A stretch of 64,000 bases of DNA from Aedes albopictus (GCF_035046485.1 NC_085137.1:501910536-501974535), one strand, 5' to 3'. Shown: positions 1 through 11,739, numbered from the stretch's first letter. Program-made: numbers and translations. The notes: a model not told the origin generated them from the sequence alone.

Positions 1-271
1 CTAAAGGAATCCTTGGATAATATTTCTGAATGAATTCCTGACAAACTGAATGATCACTGACATGAGACAATGAACAACACACGAAACACGAAACACATGC
101 ATAGACAAATGGAAATACGCCTAGAAGGAACGCGAGAACTATAAATTCGCCCTTTTCACATGTTGGTCTAGAATTTGAGTTCAAAATCCTATAGCATTTT
201 CCAGAGGAATCAAAACAAATATTCCTGATAAAAATCAGGGATTATTTATGAAAAAAAGTATACAAGATATA

Positions 272-392
272 GGGTAATTTTCCAATTGTTGCACGGCTAA
301 AAACTCGCCTATTGTTGCACACTCCATGTTATTCTTATGAGGTGTGCAACAATTGGCGAATTTTTAGCCGTGCAACAATTGGCAAATTACCC
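272..392. mobile_element. Short palindromic MITE, TA-flanked
   Basis: A 121 bp near-palindrome whose outer arms read GGGTAATTTTCCAATTG and its complement; both arms also contain TTGCACGGCTAAAAA. It is flanked by TA at 270-271 and 393-394, the duplication made by Tc1/mariner-type transposases. It has no coding capacity and is a non-autonomous element. Confidence 0.8.
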
Positions 393-396
393 TACC

Positions 397-660
397 TCAT
401 GAGTTTTTCTTTAGAAATTTAGAGAGGAAACCCAAGTGCAATTTCTTCAAAAAAAAACTCCAATGAATACCAAACGAAATTTTCTGAAGCCATCCTTGAA
501 GAAATTTCCAAATGAATTTCTGGCACAATTTTTCAAGGAAATTTGAAAGATTTTCTGAAGGAATCCCTGAAAATATTCTAGACTTCATTTTTGAAGTTTT
601 TTAGAGGAATTTCTTAAGCAATATATGCAAGGGTTTTAAAAGAATTATTTGTAGCATTTG
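397..660. repeat. Decayed GGAATTCC-type 12 bp repeat
   Basis: Loosely periodic aatttcttcaa/gaatttctgaa words, a heavily decayed version of the 12 bp repeat seen later in the window. The block resumes at about 1620-1680, so the TA-flanked element at 663-1617 was inserted into it. Confidence 0.5.
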
Positions 661-662
661 TA

Positions 663-1617
663 CACCGTGTCCAATAAGTTCTCATACAAAATCAAATTGA
701 ATTCATTTCTCATCTGTAATTAGGATTTTCAAAGTAAGTTTATTTATTGAAAGGCCAACTAACATTGATCAAATACAGCATATGTTTTGGAATTACTTGT
801 CCTTTATTCTTCTCTGCTGATCGCTTATGTGTCGTAAGTCGATTTCAGCTGGCACGCACGCCATTTCATTGGTATTTCGTCTCATTTTAACGGGTAAAGG
901 TTTTAGGTTGAAACAAATTAGGTTCCTGACCTCACCATTGCTAGTAGCAACTATGACCAGAAGAGAAAAAATATATAACATTCTGTATTGGTGAAGTACG
1001 AAGCCGTTTTATGTTGTACAAAATAAAACGTAAATTAAACAAAAATGTACATCTACCTGTTTTCATGAAATGTGTTGTGTTAAAAAAGCATGGCTGCATA
1101 TTATCTTATTGATTCACATTATTCTCACTTCTAAAACATGCTTGTGTTCCTGTTGTGGTAAATTTTGTTCAAAATTTACGTTTTATGATGTTTATCTTTA
1201 ATATAACGGTCATTTTCAAGGAAATCAGCTCAAGTTGAGCTTACTAGGAAATTTACTACCATATCATCACTAAAATTGCTTAAATTTAACCTTAGTATAT
1301 CCATTTGGTACAATACTGGGGATAAAAACTCAAAATTTAACCTTATGGACTCTCTTTAGCTACCGTAGAATGAAAAACTTTTCGAACATTTTTCTTGCGT
1401 GCCGGAGCAAACGGATTTCAGAAAACGGAAGTGTACTACTAAATAGGCTTCTAAAAACAAACAAAAAATGTCGTTATTCTAAACCGTATGCTTTATTGAA
1501 CCAGTATTATGTGGGCCTTCAATACATGCATTCACTTTGAAAATATGAATAACAGGTGTAAAATAAAATTAAAATTTCTAAATTTGTATTTTGTATGAGA
1601 ACTTATTGGACACGGTG
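663..1617. mobile_element. TA-flanked TIR transposon, non-autonomous
   Basis: A 955 bp element with perfect 30 bp terminal inverted repeats that begin CACCGTGTCCAATAAGTTCT (663-692 and 1588-1617). TA dinucleotides at 661-662 and 1618-1619 fit a Tc1/mariner-type target duplication. No transposase frame is present. The interior is AT-rich and carries one short open frame on the minus strand (793-981). The perfect arms suggest a fairly young copy. Confidence 0.85.
793..981 (-). CDS. Small ORF with signal-peptide-like start inside a TIR element
   Basis: A 62-residue open frame whose first ~16 residues (MLYIFSLLVIVATSNG) look like a secretion signal: short N-terminus, hydrophobic core, small polar residues before a possible cleavage point. 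The remaining ~46 residues are charged and basic, with two cysteines in the mature part. It lies wholly inside the TA-flanked element at 663-1617 and is not a transposase fragment I recognise. It may be captured cargo, a decayed gene piece or chance. A possible splice-donor-like CAG|GTAGAT lies upstream on the same strand, near 1060. No function is assigned. Confidence 0.25.
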   Translation of the reverse strand: MLYIFSLLVIVATSNGEVRNLICFNLKPLPVKMRRNTNEMACVPAEIDLRHISDQQRRIKDK

Positions 1618-1699
1618 TACAAAAATTATTTCTAGTGCAATTTCTAATGAAATTTCTTGAAGAAATCCTACTCTCAGATATTTTTGTACGCTCTGCTAC

Positions 1700-4254
1700 G
1701 TATCATCGGTTTTCTTATTTTTAGGAGGAGAAGAGAGTATCAAAATGTTGATCTAGAATACTTCGTGTTTGCCATCTTGTTTTGACCCAGTTGGAAATAC
1801 AATATTGATTTCCAAAATAAAGTCATGTTCAAGTTGTTCCACTTCTGCAATGCCAAGCGTCCATCATCACACCAACCGGTGGAAAAAAACTGCAATTTTC
1901 GATTCAATAACCCAGAACTACTCCCACACAACAACAACAACAACAACAACAAGTAAAGCAAGAAAGCAGGTGTGCACCATTGCTGCAGTACAGTAGCCGG
2001 AAACAGTGCATCACGAGGCAGCACTGCACTGCATGCAACTGTGCCGATGTAACAGAATGATTGTCTGTCAACGCGACAGGTCATAAACATTATTCGACAC
2101 ACTTTCGACGTTTGGAAATGATTTTTTTTTCGTTTGAGATGGTGTCGTCATGTTAATTCGAAATTGATGCTCCGATGTTGCCTTGGTCCAGTAAAGTAAA
2201 CGATGTGTACCGTGGACTCTCTCAAATTTGATTCTACTCGGCAGCTTAACGATGTTTGAGGATTTTTTATAATATATGTAGTTGAACGAAACTCAAACGT
2301 TCAGATTTAAAACGGCCAAAGCACCGGAATTACACAGTAGCTGTCTTGTTACACAGTTAAATTGGGATTGTAGCACGAGGTTGAAATATTTCGAATTAAA
2401 TCGGCAGTCACGATATCAGAAATGTATCGAGCGAAGTGATGTTGTAAGTTTTCGATTTACATTGTTCTCAGGCGCGATTAAGACACGCTTCTGTTATCAA
2501 AATCAAATCACGAGCATAATCGTTAAAAAGTTTCGACACAGTGTTCCATAGTGCTACACTTTTCAGATGGCAAACAACTATCGAACAAAACGCCTATACC
2601 TAATGGAGTCGCATGGTGCCCCACACGACTTCAACGAACTAGCTGCCATCATCGTTTGCTACGATCAGTGAAAGTCACTTCGTTTGGTACGCTTCAGGTT
2701 CGATTGTTGTTGTTAGTAACTTCCGAAACTGCTCATCTGGACTGAACTTTCCATTTTCCAAACACCCACCGCACCCCGTGCACGTTTTCCGTGGGACATT
2801 GTGGGTATCACGACGAGGCGTCGATGATGGCCCAGTTTTATTGTCTCGAAAGTTTGTTTTCCCCCTCGTGTCAGTTCAGTACCCTATTCGGTACAGGCAG
2901 CAGTGGCTTTCGTTTGTATGGAAATCGGTAATTATTTTCGCGTACAGTAGCGGACAAAAATATTCATTTTATATACTGGATTTAAAATTTGATAACACTA
3001 TTACATTTCACAGAGAACTGAAATTGTAACCTTGTAATATGTAGGGGAAACTGAGTAGCTGGGTAGACTTGATCCCTTCCCAAGTAACAGAACTATCTGA
3101 ATAACAGCTGAATAAAGTTTGCTCAAGAGTGGTTTGTTCCACTCTTGTACAGCAAAAATGTTTGTTAGGTTTTTCTTAACCCTTAAACGCTCATGGTGTT
3201 TGTAGAGCACCATCACTTTTTAGCAAATCCAACCTAAACCAGTTCACTTCAATACTTCATAAGAGCGTTTGGGAAGAGGTTATGAGCTTATTAGAGTATT
3301 TGTATACCCTGATTATTGGTTCAATAGTGAAACTATTGATAAACAATCAATAATTATTGATAAACAATTGAAAACTTTTTTACGATTTCGAAAAATTGAA
3401 GTGATTTCTAACAGCTTTTATTCGAGCACTTTTTATTCACAGCATTTATTAGCATTCAAAACTTTGAAAGAAGTCGTGGGTGGGAAGGGGTTAATTTGCC
3501 TGTAACTTTAAAGAAAACCCAAAACTAAATCCGATTTTTGCACAGAATGGCAGGTAAACATCTATTGCAAGTTTATACATAACAGTAGGACTTTAAAATC
3601 TTTTTAATGATTAGAACTTTATTTTTAAGTTTTAAAACTGGGTTTATATGGAGGCAGGTCTTCTTTTCATTTTCTTCTCAAGTTGTCTAATGCTATCCAT
3701 CCATTTTCGCACCGGTTGTTCGTTTCCATGCTCTTACGAACGAAGCATCGAACCAAGCCGCACTTCCTGGCTTTTCCCACTTGCAAAAATAGGTAGCGTT
3801 TCCAAATCGAGAGCATTTGTTTACGAATTTTCAAGATTGGTGCTCTTGAAAACGTGAGTAGGGGACCAAGTCGGCCATTGTGGCAGCCATATTTGTATTC
3901 TCTGATGTTTCTCCTTAAGAATGCTTTCTGATGACGAATTTAAAGATAAAACCACTCATCCTCCAATCGAAGAAGCAAGTTAATGAAAGCATTATTTGTT
4001 ACGAAAAACTTCACGTGTTATGTTTTAAACTAAAAACGACATTGAAATAGATTTTTATTAAATTTACTGTTGAGTGAAATAAACGTCACCGTAATAAATG
4101 CGGCCACAATCAAAACTACACTTTATTTCAGAAATAATAGTTAAATATTGACATGATTACGATTGAAAGTATAATTAGGTCTATTTATCTGTGATATACT
4201 ATAATTTCTTATGTAATAGCAGTTCGCAAGGATTTCATGCAGCCAAGTTGGTAC
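1700..4254. other. Unassigned non-coding stretch
   Basis: About 2.5 kb with mixed composition and only short open frames that show no recognisable domain. It contains a (CAA)8 microsatellite and, near 3170-3290, a TTAACCC start with a weak internal inverted repeat around AAACGCTC that could be a decayed MITE. Words around 3290-3400 (caatagtgaaactattgataaacaatc) recur in inverted form near 57340-57380, so part of this stretch is repeat-derived. I see no supported gene. Confidence 0.4.
1929..1952 (+). repeat. (CAA)8 microsatellite
   Basis: Eight uninterrupted CAA triplets. They fall within a 75-codon open frame (1769-1996) that I do not consider a gene. Confidence 0.9.
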
Positions 4255-5145
4255 TAGGGGAACTTACGTATTTTCGGCAGTTTTGTTCTCTTCGTCATGG
4301 GGGATTTTTTGAAACCTGTTGATCTCAAAGTTGGCCTCAAATCCTTTCCAACCAAGCTGAGTTATGCGCCCAAATTTCACACGCAGAAAAATTGCGCTTG
4401 TTTAAAACAATAAAACGCATGGTTCATTTTCAAACTGAGAATTTACTTATTCCAAAGTTATATTTAATTGTTTTCATTTAGAGTTTATCAATGAAAACAA
4501 CCGATTACCATCATTTCATATAATGTCAAAAATGTCATTTGTTTCAACAAAATAAAAACCATAAACATGGTCCGAAAGCACTCACACATTTATACAATGC
4601 TTACCCCAACATCGCTACAACGAAGAAAGTGCAGCAAATCCATCACGCCAACTTCCAAGTGCAGCTTTGGCCGTGATGGATAACGCGCAGGTACTCACGA
4701 CCGCATCCACAAAAAGTTGATCGGTTTCGCCTTTTTTTATTCGTTCTCCTCCCCATCCGCTTACCGACGGTCTAAAAATAGATTTCCGAACTGCCGCAGT
4801 TGCTGCCGTCACCAACACAATCACATTCCGGATTTGTTAGTGACAAAAGTGCAGTCGTTTGAATCAATCCATTATTTCATGTTGAAAATGCCATATCTCT
4901 GTTTGTTTTAACAAACTGTCAACAATTTCGACAAATGAAAATATTTGTATTATTAAACAATAGAACAGTTCAGTTTAAACTAGAAATCAGTTTGTCGCTA
5001 TAGTAAACTGAAAAATCGGTTGATTTGAATTAGGATTCAATTGTGTTTACAATTTATTTTTCTGCGTGCAGGCAATTTGGCCCAAAAAAAACTCTTGACA
5101 AAGAGTACAAACTTGATGCCGATAATACCCTTTGTCACCCTATAT
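4255..5145 (+). repeat. Dispersed repeat, copy 1 (split by a TIR element)
   Basis: The segment TTTTGTTCTCTTCGTCATG...TTTTTTGAAACC...TTGGCCTCAAATC, followed after an insertion by GGCAATTTGGCC...GATAATACCC...GTCACCCTAT, matches a second copy at about 16130-16330. The second copy is uninterrupted and gives the order of the parts. The insertion at 4380-5068 splits this copy. The element class is unknown. Confidence 0.65.
4380..5068. mobile_element. TIR element (CACGCAGAAAAAT ends) with GC-rich cargo
   Basis: The ends are CACGCAGAAAAAT and ATTTTTCTGCGTG, with a CA dinucleotide on each outer side (4378-4379 and 5069-5070). The insertion interrupts a dispersed repeat whose intact form is at 16130-16330. 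The outer parts are AT-rich, but about 4600-4860 is GC-rich with balanced codon-like composition and a donor-like CAG|GTACTC at 4690 on the plus strand. No transposase is visible. The GC-rich core may be captured host DNA; that is inference. Confidence 0.65.
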
Positions 5146-5632
5146 AATAAGTAGGGACAATAAAAATTTGCGATTTCGCGGAAGCCTTTGTGCTGACAAG
5201 TGGTAAGTTCAATGTTTGATCAAGAATCTCTAAGAGCTCCCTTGAGTATAGGTTATCGGATCTACAATCGTAAACAGTCTGGAACATCTTACATCTCTTC
5301 TGAAACCACCTGAAACGTTTAAGGAACGATGAAACCGTCCGAAACCTCCGAAAACGCCTGCGTTATTTCAGTAGAATAACTAGCCACAGAAGTTCAATGT
5401 CGCGACTGTTCGTGTGACTAACATCTAGTTTGCCACGCCCTTACAGCGTCAGCAGCGGTACTAGAAGTGTCAAGTTAATTTTGTTTACCATAACAAAAGG
5501 TCCTCTACAAGATGGACACTTTGAAATAGTAAATTACTGCAATTAAAGTTAGTAAAATAATTAAATAGGAAAACTGACTACAGCGCCATTGGAGTTCTAG
5601 TGTATTTCTATTGTTACATCTAAGCAACACCT

Positions 5633-6660
5633 GTGAAACTCGCCAAAAACCATCTGCAGCTGTCTGAAATGCCTTCGAAATCCCTTCAAAAATCCCATGG
5701 ACCCCATGTAACGCATCTCAGACCCTCAGAAACCCCCAAAACACACATACAAAACGCCTGAGTAACGCTTCTGAAGCTCGCCAAAAATCTTCTGAAGCTG
5801 TTTGAAATGCCTTCGATATCTCCCTAAAACCCCCTCGGACGCCAGGTAACGCACCTGAGACGCTCAGAAATGAGCATGAGCATGAGCATGAGCATGATTG
5901 ACTGGGATGAATAGTTCTTGCACTTGCACGGAGAAGGAGAGGGAGGGCTGGGCGCTCAGCCAAAATTTCCGATTGACTCCAGAGAAAACGTCCACGGCAA
6001 AGTTTTCTCCCCGAACAACGTTTCAAATCTCAGCCAAAGGATCGACCAGTTTCAACAGCTACACTAGCCCCCAGGAGCGAACCAAACGTAGAGACAAGTT
6101 TTCTTCCGACTTCAAATCCGCAATCCTCGAAAAATTTTCACTCTGAAAGGGGAAAAAAATGTCAGACGCGGACAAAAATCAACCTTTCCAGGTCAAGGCC
6201 TGCTACAGACTCCCGCACCTGAGACGCTCAGAAATAACCAAAAATGCCTTCGCAACGCCTGAGTAACGCTTTCGAAACTTGCCAAAAATCAACTGAAGCT
6301 GTCTGAAATGCCTTCGAATTTTCGAAACCCTCCTGAAACCCTCTCGGAGCCATGTAACGCACCTGAGACCTTCAGAAACCCATGAAAACGCCTACGTAAC
6401 GCCTCTGAAACACTTCAAAAATCACCTGAAGCTTTTTGCAATACCTACGAAATCCCCCTGAAACCCCCTCGGACCCCATGTAACCCACCTGAGACCCTCA
6501 GAAACCACCGAAATCGCCTACGTAACGCGTTTGAAACTCGCCAAAAATCCTCCGATCCGAAGCTTTCTCAAATGCCCTTGAAATCTCCTTAAAACCCCTT
6601 CGGATACCATGTAACGCAACTAAGACCCTTCGAAACTGCCCGAAAATACCCTTGAAGCCC
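5633..6660 (+). repeat. Tandem array, ~130 bp unit
   Basis: The words GTAACGC..CTGAGACCCTCAGAAAC, CGCCAAAAATC, CTGAAGCTGTCTGAAATGCC and AACCCCCTCGGA recur in fixed order. Their GTAAC starts lie near 5707, 5846, 6352, 6478 and 6608, giving spacings of about 126-139 bp once the insertion at 5872-6213 is removed. A weaker partial unit is seen near 5290-5360. The units differ by many substitutions, so the array is old. Confidence 0.75.
5872..6213 (-). mobile_element. Truncated non-LTR insertion with hexamer tail
   Basis: This unrelated 342 bp insertion breaks the ~130 bp tandem array. The words GCACCTGAGACGCTCAGAAAT are present on both sides (ending 5871 and 6235), as expected for a target-site duplication of about 21 bp. 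On the minus strand the insertion ends in repeated CATGCT hexamers (5872-5899), like the simple-repeat tails of some LINEs and SINEs. No coding domain is recognisable. Confidence 0.6.
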
Positions 6661-6774
6661 CCCGGTGGTACAACGCCACTGACTTTGAAATTGAGGAATT
6701 CGTGTCATAACAACTAGTCAAGTGAGAAACACGTCAGAGTGTGCAATTGTACGCGTGAGAAGATAGCTGATTTA

Positions 6775-6915
6775 GGTGCCGGCCAGAGTGGTCGCGTCAC
6801 GCTATGCAACGCGAATTTCTCATACGATTCGACAGCTCCTTTTTGTTGATTGTCATTCCTTTCCGTGCAAATGTCCGCGCCGCGCCGCGTGACGCGTCCA
6901 CTCTGGCCGTACCCT
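6775..6915. mobile_element. GC-rich MITE (GGCCAGAGTGG ends)
   Basis: A 141 bp element with inverted ends GG(T/G)..CGGCCAGAGTGG and GCGTCACGC on both arms, flanked by TA. The core is rich in CGCG, unlike the AT-rich surroundings. It has no coding capacity. Confidence 0.75.
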
Positions 6916-6917
6916 TA

Positions 6918-8119
6918 GAAATGAGTAAAAAGTGACTCGAAAGTGAACTAACTCGGGAACGGTCGCGTCGTGTACTGAGTACACGCACCATGAAAAATGC
7001 ACGCTTGTGGTACATGAGCGTGTTGATTTTTTTTATCTGTTTTTTTTTCAATTGCAGGTTTTTGAATTTGAGCGAAAAAACTGCTTTTAAATAGTTAATG
7101 ATTGCTGATGATTGAATGATGGTTTCTTGAGCCTTAAAGAACACAAAAGCTGTGGCCAAAAAAGTCCATCAAAATAAAAAAATGGGAAAAATGATCATGT
7201 GATATTCAGTGGACTTTCGTACGACGCTGTACAGTAACCCTTCGCAACGAGCCCCTATCCGAATAATGGCGTGACTGCCCAAGTTTCCACGATTCACCAC
7301 CTCATCATCCGGTAGGGCCCACGTGATGCCACCACACCAACTATCGGTATGCGAATAAATACTAACGGGGTTTTTTCCAGCTTTTGGTTCATTTTTGCAT
7401 TCCGAACCAACTCAGGTTAAGACACTCGACATAATTTTCACAATAATTTCACACCAAAAGGTCAAGTTTCTTATGGAGTTTGAAATGATGTTTTTTAATC
7501 AATCATAAACTTAATGACCGCTGAACTGTGAAACAGGATGATGTATTGTGAATGCTAAGAAGACGTCCATTTCAAAGACTAATGGTCTTTGTATTTGGCC
7601 CTCAATTCGAGCAGATTTTACATGACCTCATAAAAAATGAAATTTTGAAAAAGGATGGAACTTTTTGGATCAAACAATTTTGGGTTCCTTTTCAAAGCAT
7701 ACTGATCCCAATTTTATCCTACTCACAACAAAAGCATTCATAATTGAAGGGCTGCTTGTTTTGTTTCTAATGTTTGTATATTATGATAGAAGTGAGCACG
7801 TAAAAAAGAGCGAAATTAATTATTAAGCGCATATCAGCCCCATATTTACTGGGTTTCCTATTCATATGGGGCAGTTATGCGATCATAGGCAGCACTGTAA
7901 TCGTAAGATTATTAAAGGAACTTCCACCCTGTATGTGTTTGCCACTGGAGTATTGCTTACCAAAAATCGGATGCTCAGATTTTTCAAATACAATGTTTTT
8001 ATCACATCTTCGTGACATGAAATTGAATGTTTAACTTAGTGTACAATCTCGCTTTTCTCTTCACCATTGATTCATCCCTAGAAAAACACAACTGCACAAG
8101 AGAAAAATGAAAAACTTAC
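6918..8119. other. Probable intron, no feature resolved
   Basis: This AT-rich sequence lies downstream (minus strand) of the donor of the exon at 8120-8396. No repeat boundary or supported coding region was found. Confidence 0.4.
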
Positions 8120-8396
8120 TGAATTTTCCGCTTCCGCCTTTTGATTGCCTTGCTGTTGTTGTTGTTGATTAGGTTGTTTCTGTTGTTGCTGCTGCTGTTG
8201 CGGGTGAGGATGGTTTTGTTGATTGCGTTGGTGTTGTTGCTGCTGAGATTGATTCGGATTTGGGCATTCCGTGTCACTGTGCCCGGTATCGGACGAATCC
8301 TGCTGTACGGATTCACCGAGGAAGATCTTGATGTTGATACGGGAGTCCCTGTTGCCCTGTTTTAGGGCCTTTTTTATGTGTTCGTTCGTTTCTGAA
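8120..8396 (-). CDS. Glutamine-rich internal coding exon of an unrecognised host gene
   Basis: On the minus strand a good acceptor (pyrimidine-rich TTTCCCTTCAACAG, AG at 8398-8397) precedes 277 bases that are open in one frame and end at a consensus donor GTAAGT (8119-8114). One base completes an incoming codon, then 92 codons follow. The product starts SETNEHIKKALKQGNRDSRI, continues with a short hydrophobic strand (NIKIFLGES), then an acidic Ser/Asp stretch, then Gln/Asn/His-rich runs with Q6 and similar tracts, and ends KAEAENS. CAG and CAA codons are mixed in the Gln runs, as in real proteins. I cannot name the family. It may belong to the same gene as 16560-17153 (same strand), but the phases do not join directly, so at least one more exon would be needed. 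Confidence 0.65.
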
Positions 8397-8539
8397 CTGT
8401 TGAAGGGAAATGGAGTTTTTTTTTTTATTTTGTTATCAGTTGTGAACTGCCTGACTGAGTGAGTATGTGTTACGATCGTTCCTTCTTGATTCGTGAAGTA
8501 TTTAATACCGGAGGTAGGTTCCAGTGAGAAGCCAAAAGT

Positions 8540-9645
8540 TTTCAGAAGATATATATAGACTGCTCAGAAAATGATTTTGGGATGCTTTCAAAACATCTCT
8601 GGAATTTTTCAAATATATCTTGAGAATTATTCAGGAATCTAGCCAGAACTGCTCTGGGTGGAGTTCTGATTCTGGGAAGAGTTCTGATTTCAAGATGCTG
8701 CCAGAATACATTTGGGATCTTTCTGCTTGCCGGATCCTTCTCGAACGCATTAGATTTTTAGCGATGTTATCCCTGAATTCTACGGGGATACATCGAGTAA
8801 AGTGCTTCCAAAATCTTTTTAGAAATAATTTAAAAATTTGGATGTATTCCAAATTATTTTGATATTCTTCCAAAACACTTCTGGGTAGCTTTTCAGATTC
8901 TTCTGAGGACTGAAGAGTGTCAGAATATTTTCTAGAATGTATCCACAATTCGTTTGCTTTTTTTTTCTAAAATGCTTACAAAATCCTTCAGAGATGTTTC
9001 CAGTTTCTTTTTGTTTCTGAAGGCCACCTTTGTCCGTTTTCAAAAGCATTGTATAAGCATTGTGGAAACATTTCAAAAAGATCTCTCAAACATTAAAAGG
9101 ACATCAGAAGCAGTAATTCTCGAGCAGTTTTCTATCAGAACTCTCCTCCGATTTTGCTAATATAACAGAAAAGGATATCTGCAAGATTTCAGGTAGATTT
9201 TCAAAACATTTCAGAAGCAGTAATTTATCTAGAAGTTTCCCGTCAAAATTTGTCCCAGGTTTTGCTAATAACTCCAGCAATTTTTCAATATTTTCCCCCA
9301 TTAAATCTAAAACTATTCCTGGAATTTCATAATGAAATCCCAAGATTTACCCAAGAGTTTACTCTGGAAGTTTCTCGAGAACTTTGCTATAGGACTTCCG
9401 CTGGAAATTTTCTCCAGAAGTTTCATTCCTGTAGAAGTCTTTTCAAACAATATACCCCATCATTATTCTCCATTAATCTTTATACCTTCAAGCATCTGCT
9501 TCAGCAATACCTACTTCCAGCAAAAAAACAGCTTAAGAAAATTTCAGGGAATATTTAAAAACATTTTACGAAGAAGATTATTCAATTTCCCTAAGGCATT
9601 ATCTCCAGCAACTCCCCCATATTTAGGATGTCTTTGGTTATGAAT
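8540..9645. repeat. Decayed GGAATTCC-type repeat block
   Basis: Irregularly spaced ttccagaagtttc, tttctccagaag and ttccagcaa words follow a ~12 bp rhythm. This is a diverged block of the repeat family that is much better preserved at 27-28, 30-31, 39-43 and 60-63 kb. Short open frames on both strands follow from the period and are not taken as genes. Confidence 0.5.
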
Positions 9646-9822
9646 GGCACAAATATCACAAACGAAAGAGAATGGGTGTCTAAAACTGGCCTTCTAATGC
9701 AAAAAGAGTTCTTCGGTTATTTTTTTTTCTTTCAAAATTTTTTCTTTCAAAAATTCTTACCTGTATACCTCGAATAATTTCCTTCGCAGATTATTCCACA
9801 AAAACTGTTCAACCATTTGCCA

Positions 9823-9924
9823 TTAACCATCCTAAGATATTAAGCTAGGCACACCACGGCGGCGTCGTGCATGATCAGCGAGCTTTTTCGGGTCATGTTG
9901 ACCCTAACATCCTACTAGGGTTAA
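9823..9924. mobile_element. TTAA-flanked MITE
   Basis: Starts TTAACCATCCTA and ends TAGGGTTAA, with TTAA at 9823-9826 and 9921-9924. TTAA target duplication plus CCCT-like ends suggests a piggyBac-mobilised MITE. Confidence 0.55.
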
Positions 9925-11400
9925 GAATACCACCAATGATTCATTCAAGGAATTTTATTCTTTTCCGCGAATTCTTTCTTGAATGACTTTTGACATTTTC
10001 CACAGTGATTTCTTCCATAATTTCTCCAAGATGTTTTTAACACCAATTTCCACAAAAAAGGTCTTAACTTACAGTAATTTTTCTATGAGATTTTCTCCTA
10101 GTGTTGCGTAACAAACTCCATCCCATTAATGCTTCAGACCTTGAAGAATTGCTGACATCAATATCCACGATTTCTTTATTAGGTTCATCAAAAATTAATC
10201 CAAAATGCTGAAATAAACTCCTTCTTCAAAAAATTAAAATAAATCAGTCAAAGTTTTGAAATATTCAACAGAAATAAAACACTCTTGGTAAAATTTTAAA
10301 ACGAATCATCAATTTTTGGAAAAATATTCTAAATTAAATGATAAATTTTTGAAACATTTTTGAGAAATACTTGGAATGGTATATTGGCAGTGTATTTTTA
10401 ATTCTTCAAAGATTAAAAAGATTGCTCGAATTGCTGGAAGTTTCGGATAAATGTCTGAAGTAAAATAACATTATCGATTCAGGATGGAAATTCTGTGACG
10501 TTAATTCCAAAATTTGACAAGAATTTTTAAAATAAATTACTGAAGAAAATGTGTGGAACAATGTCAGAAGGAACACTTGGTAATTTTTGGAGAAAGCAAG
10601 GTTTAGTTGCTTTTAGAGCATTTCTGAGAACATATCTTCAAGATATCCGAGATTGAAATAAAAGAAGAATCTCTAGGTTTCTAAGAGAGAAATTCTAGGA
10701 TTCTTTTTTTTTTGAAAATTTTTTTGAATAGAATTTCTGAAGAATATTTCTGGGAAATGTTGAATTGTATTTTAACTTCATCCAAAGCTGGATCCAAAAA
10801 GCTGGAAGTAATTACTGGAGTACTTCGTTAGAATCTTGAAATAAAGCGGGGGAATTTTCCAAAGAAAAAAATTACCTTTGTTGTGAAATTAATGGAATTA
10901 TTTCGAATATAAATACATTTTTTTTGGTTTGTAAAGAAATTCCTGGAAAAAAATCCTCGAGAAATTTCTAGAAATCTAGGACAAATGTCTGAAGTGAAGT
11001 AACTTTGCTGATTCATGATGGAAATTCTGTGAGGTTCCAGGAAGACATTTCAAAATTTGACAAAAATTGCATGAGGAATTTTTAAATGAAATTACTGCAG
11101 AAAATTTGTGGTACAATATCAGAAGAAATATTTGGGTAATTTAAAGAAATATATGGTTAAGATGCTGAAAGAATCTCTGAGAGCCCATCTTCAACATATC
11201 CGTCGTTAAAATTGCAAAAGACAATCTAGATGTCTTAGAGAAAATTCTTGGTTTTTTTTTCTGAAAAAAATCTTTCTAGCAAAGATTATTTGGAGTTTTT
11301 GGATGAATTGCTGTATACAATTCCTGGAGTACGTTTCCAGGGTTTAGTTCTTGGAACAACTTCTTAGAATTTTTATTGTTTTATTTTTCTCGGTTTTTCA
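9925..11400. repeat. AT-rich, strongly decayed repeat DNA
   Basis: Long runs of gaaatt/aatttc-like words on both strands. Two segments (about 10450-10620 and 10980-11160) share words such as gatggaaattctgtgag/cgtt and aaaatttgacaa..., so a duplication of roughly 530 bp is likely. No gene is supported. Confidence 0.4.
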
Positions 11401-11606
11401 ATGTTCAGCAAAGGTTTGGATACTGTAAGAATACATATCTTTTCTGAAGAATACAAAATTCTATCTTATCATTCCAACGTAATACAGACATCCTTTAACT
11501 AATCACTTATGTAGTGAAAACTTCAACAGTCTGCAATTTTAAGTGCTGCAGGTTCTTGCAGCTAGTTAATCTATTTGCTAGCTAATACATACACTATTGC
11601 GGTATA

Positions 11607-11726
11607 GGGAACCGTACCACTTGAGCAGTGGCTTCTATTTTCGGCACTTTCCGCTATAACAATTGGTTCAAAATTGACTGAGCGGGAAAGAACCCAACGT
11701 AGAACTGCCCAAGTGGTTCGGAACCC
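11607..11726. mobile_element. TA-flanked MITE (GGGAACCG ends)
   Basis: 120 bp with ends GGGAACCGTACCACTTGAGC and the near-complement GCCCAAGTGGTTCGGAACCC, flanked by TA at 11605-11606 and 11727-11728. Confidence 0.75.
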
Positions 11727-11739
11727 TATAAGAAACATT

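Noticed and set aside
1769..1996. 75-codon frame containing the (CAA)8 run as poly-Thr
   Set aside because: The Thr run is only the microsatellite read in one frame, and no other evidence supports coding.
3648..3857. 69-codon frame with a hydrophobic start (MEAGLLFIFFSSCLMLS)
   Set aside because: It looks signal-like, but there is no supporting splice signal, repeat boundary or conserved-looking remainder; a hydrophobic start is common by chance in T-rich DNA.
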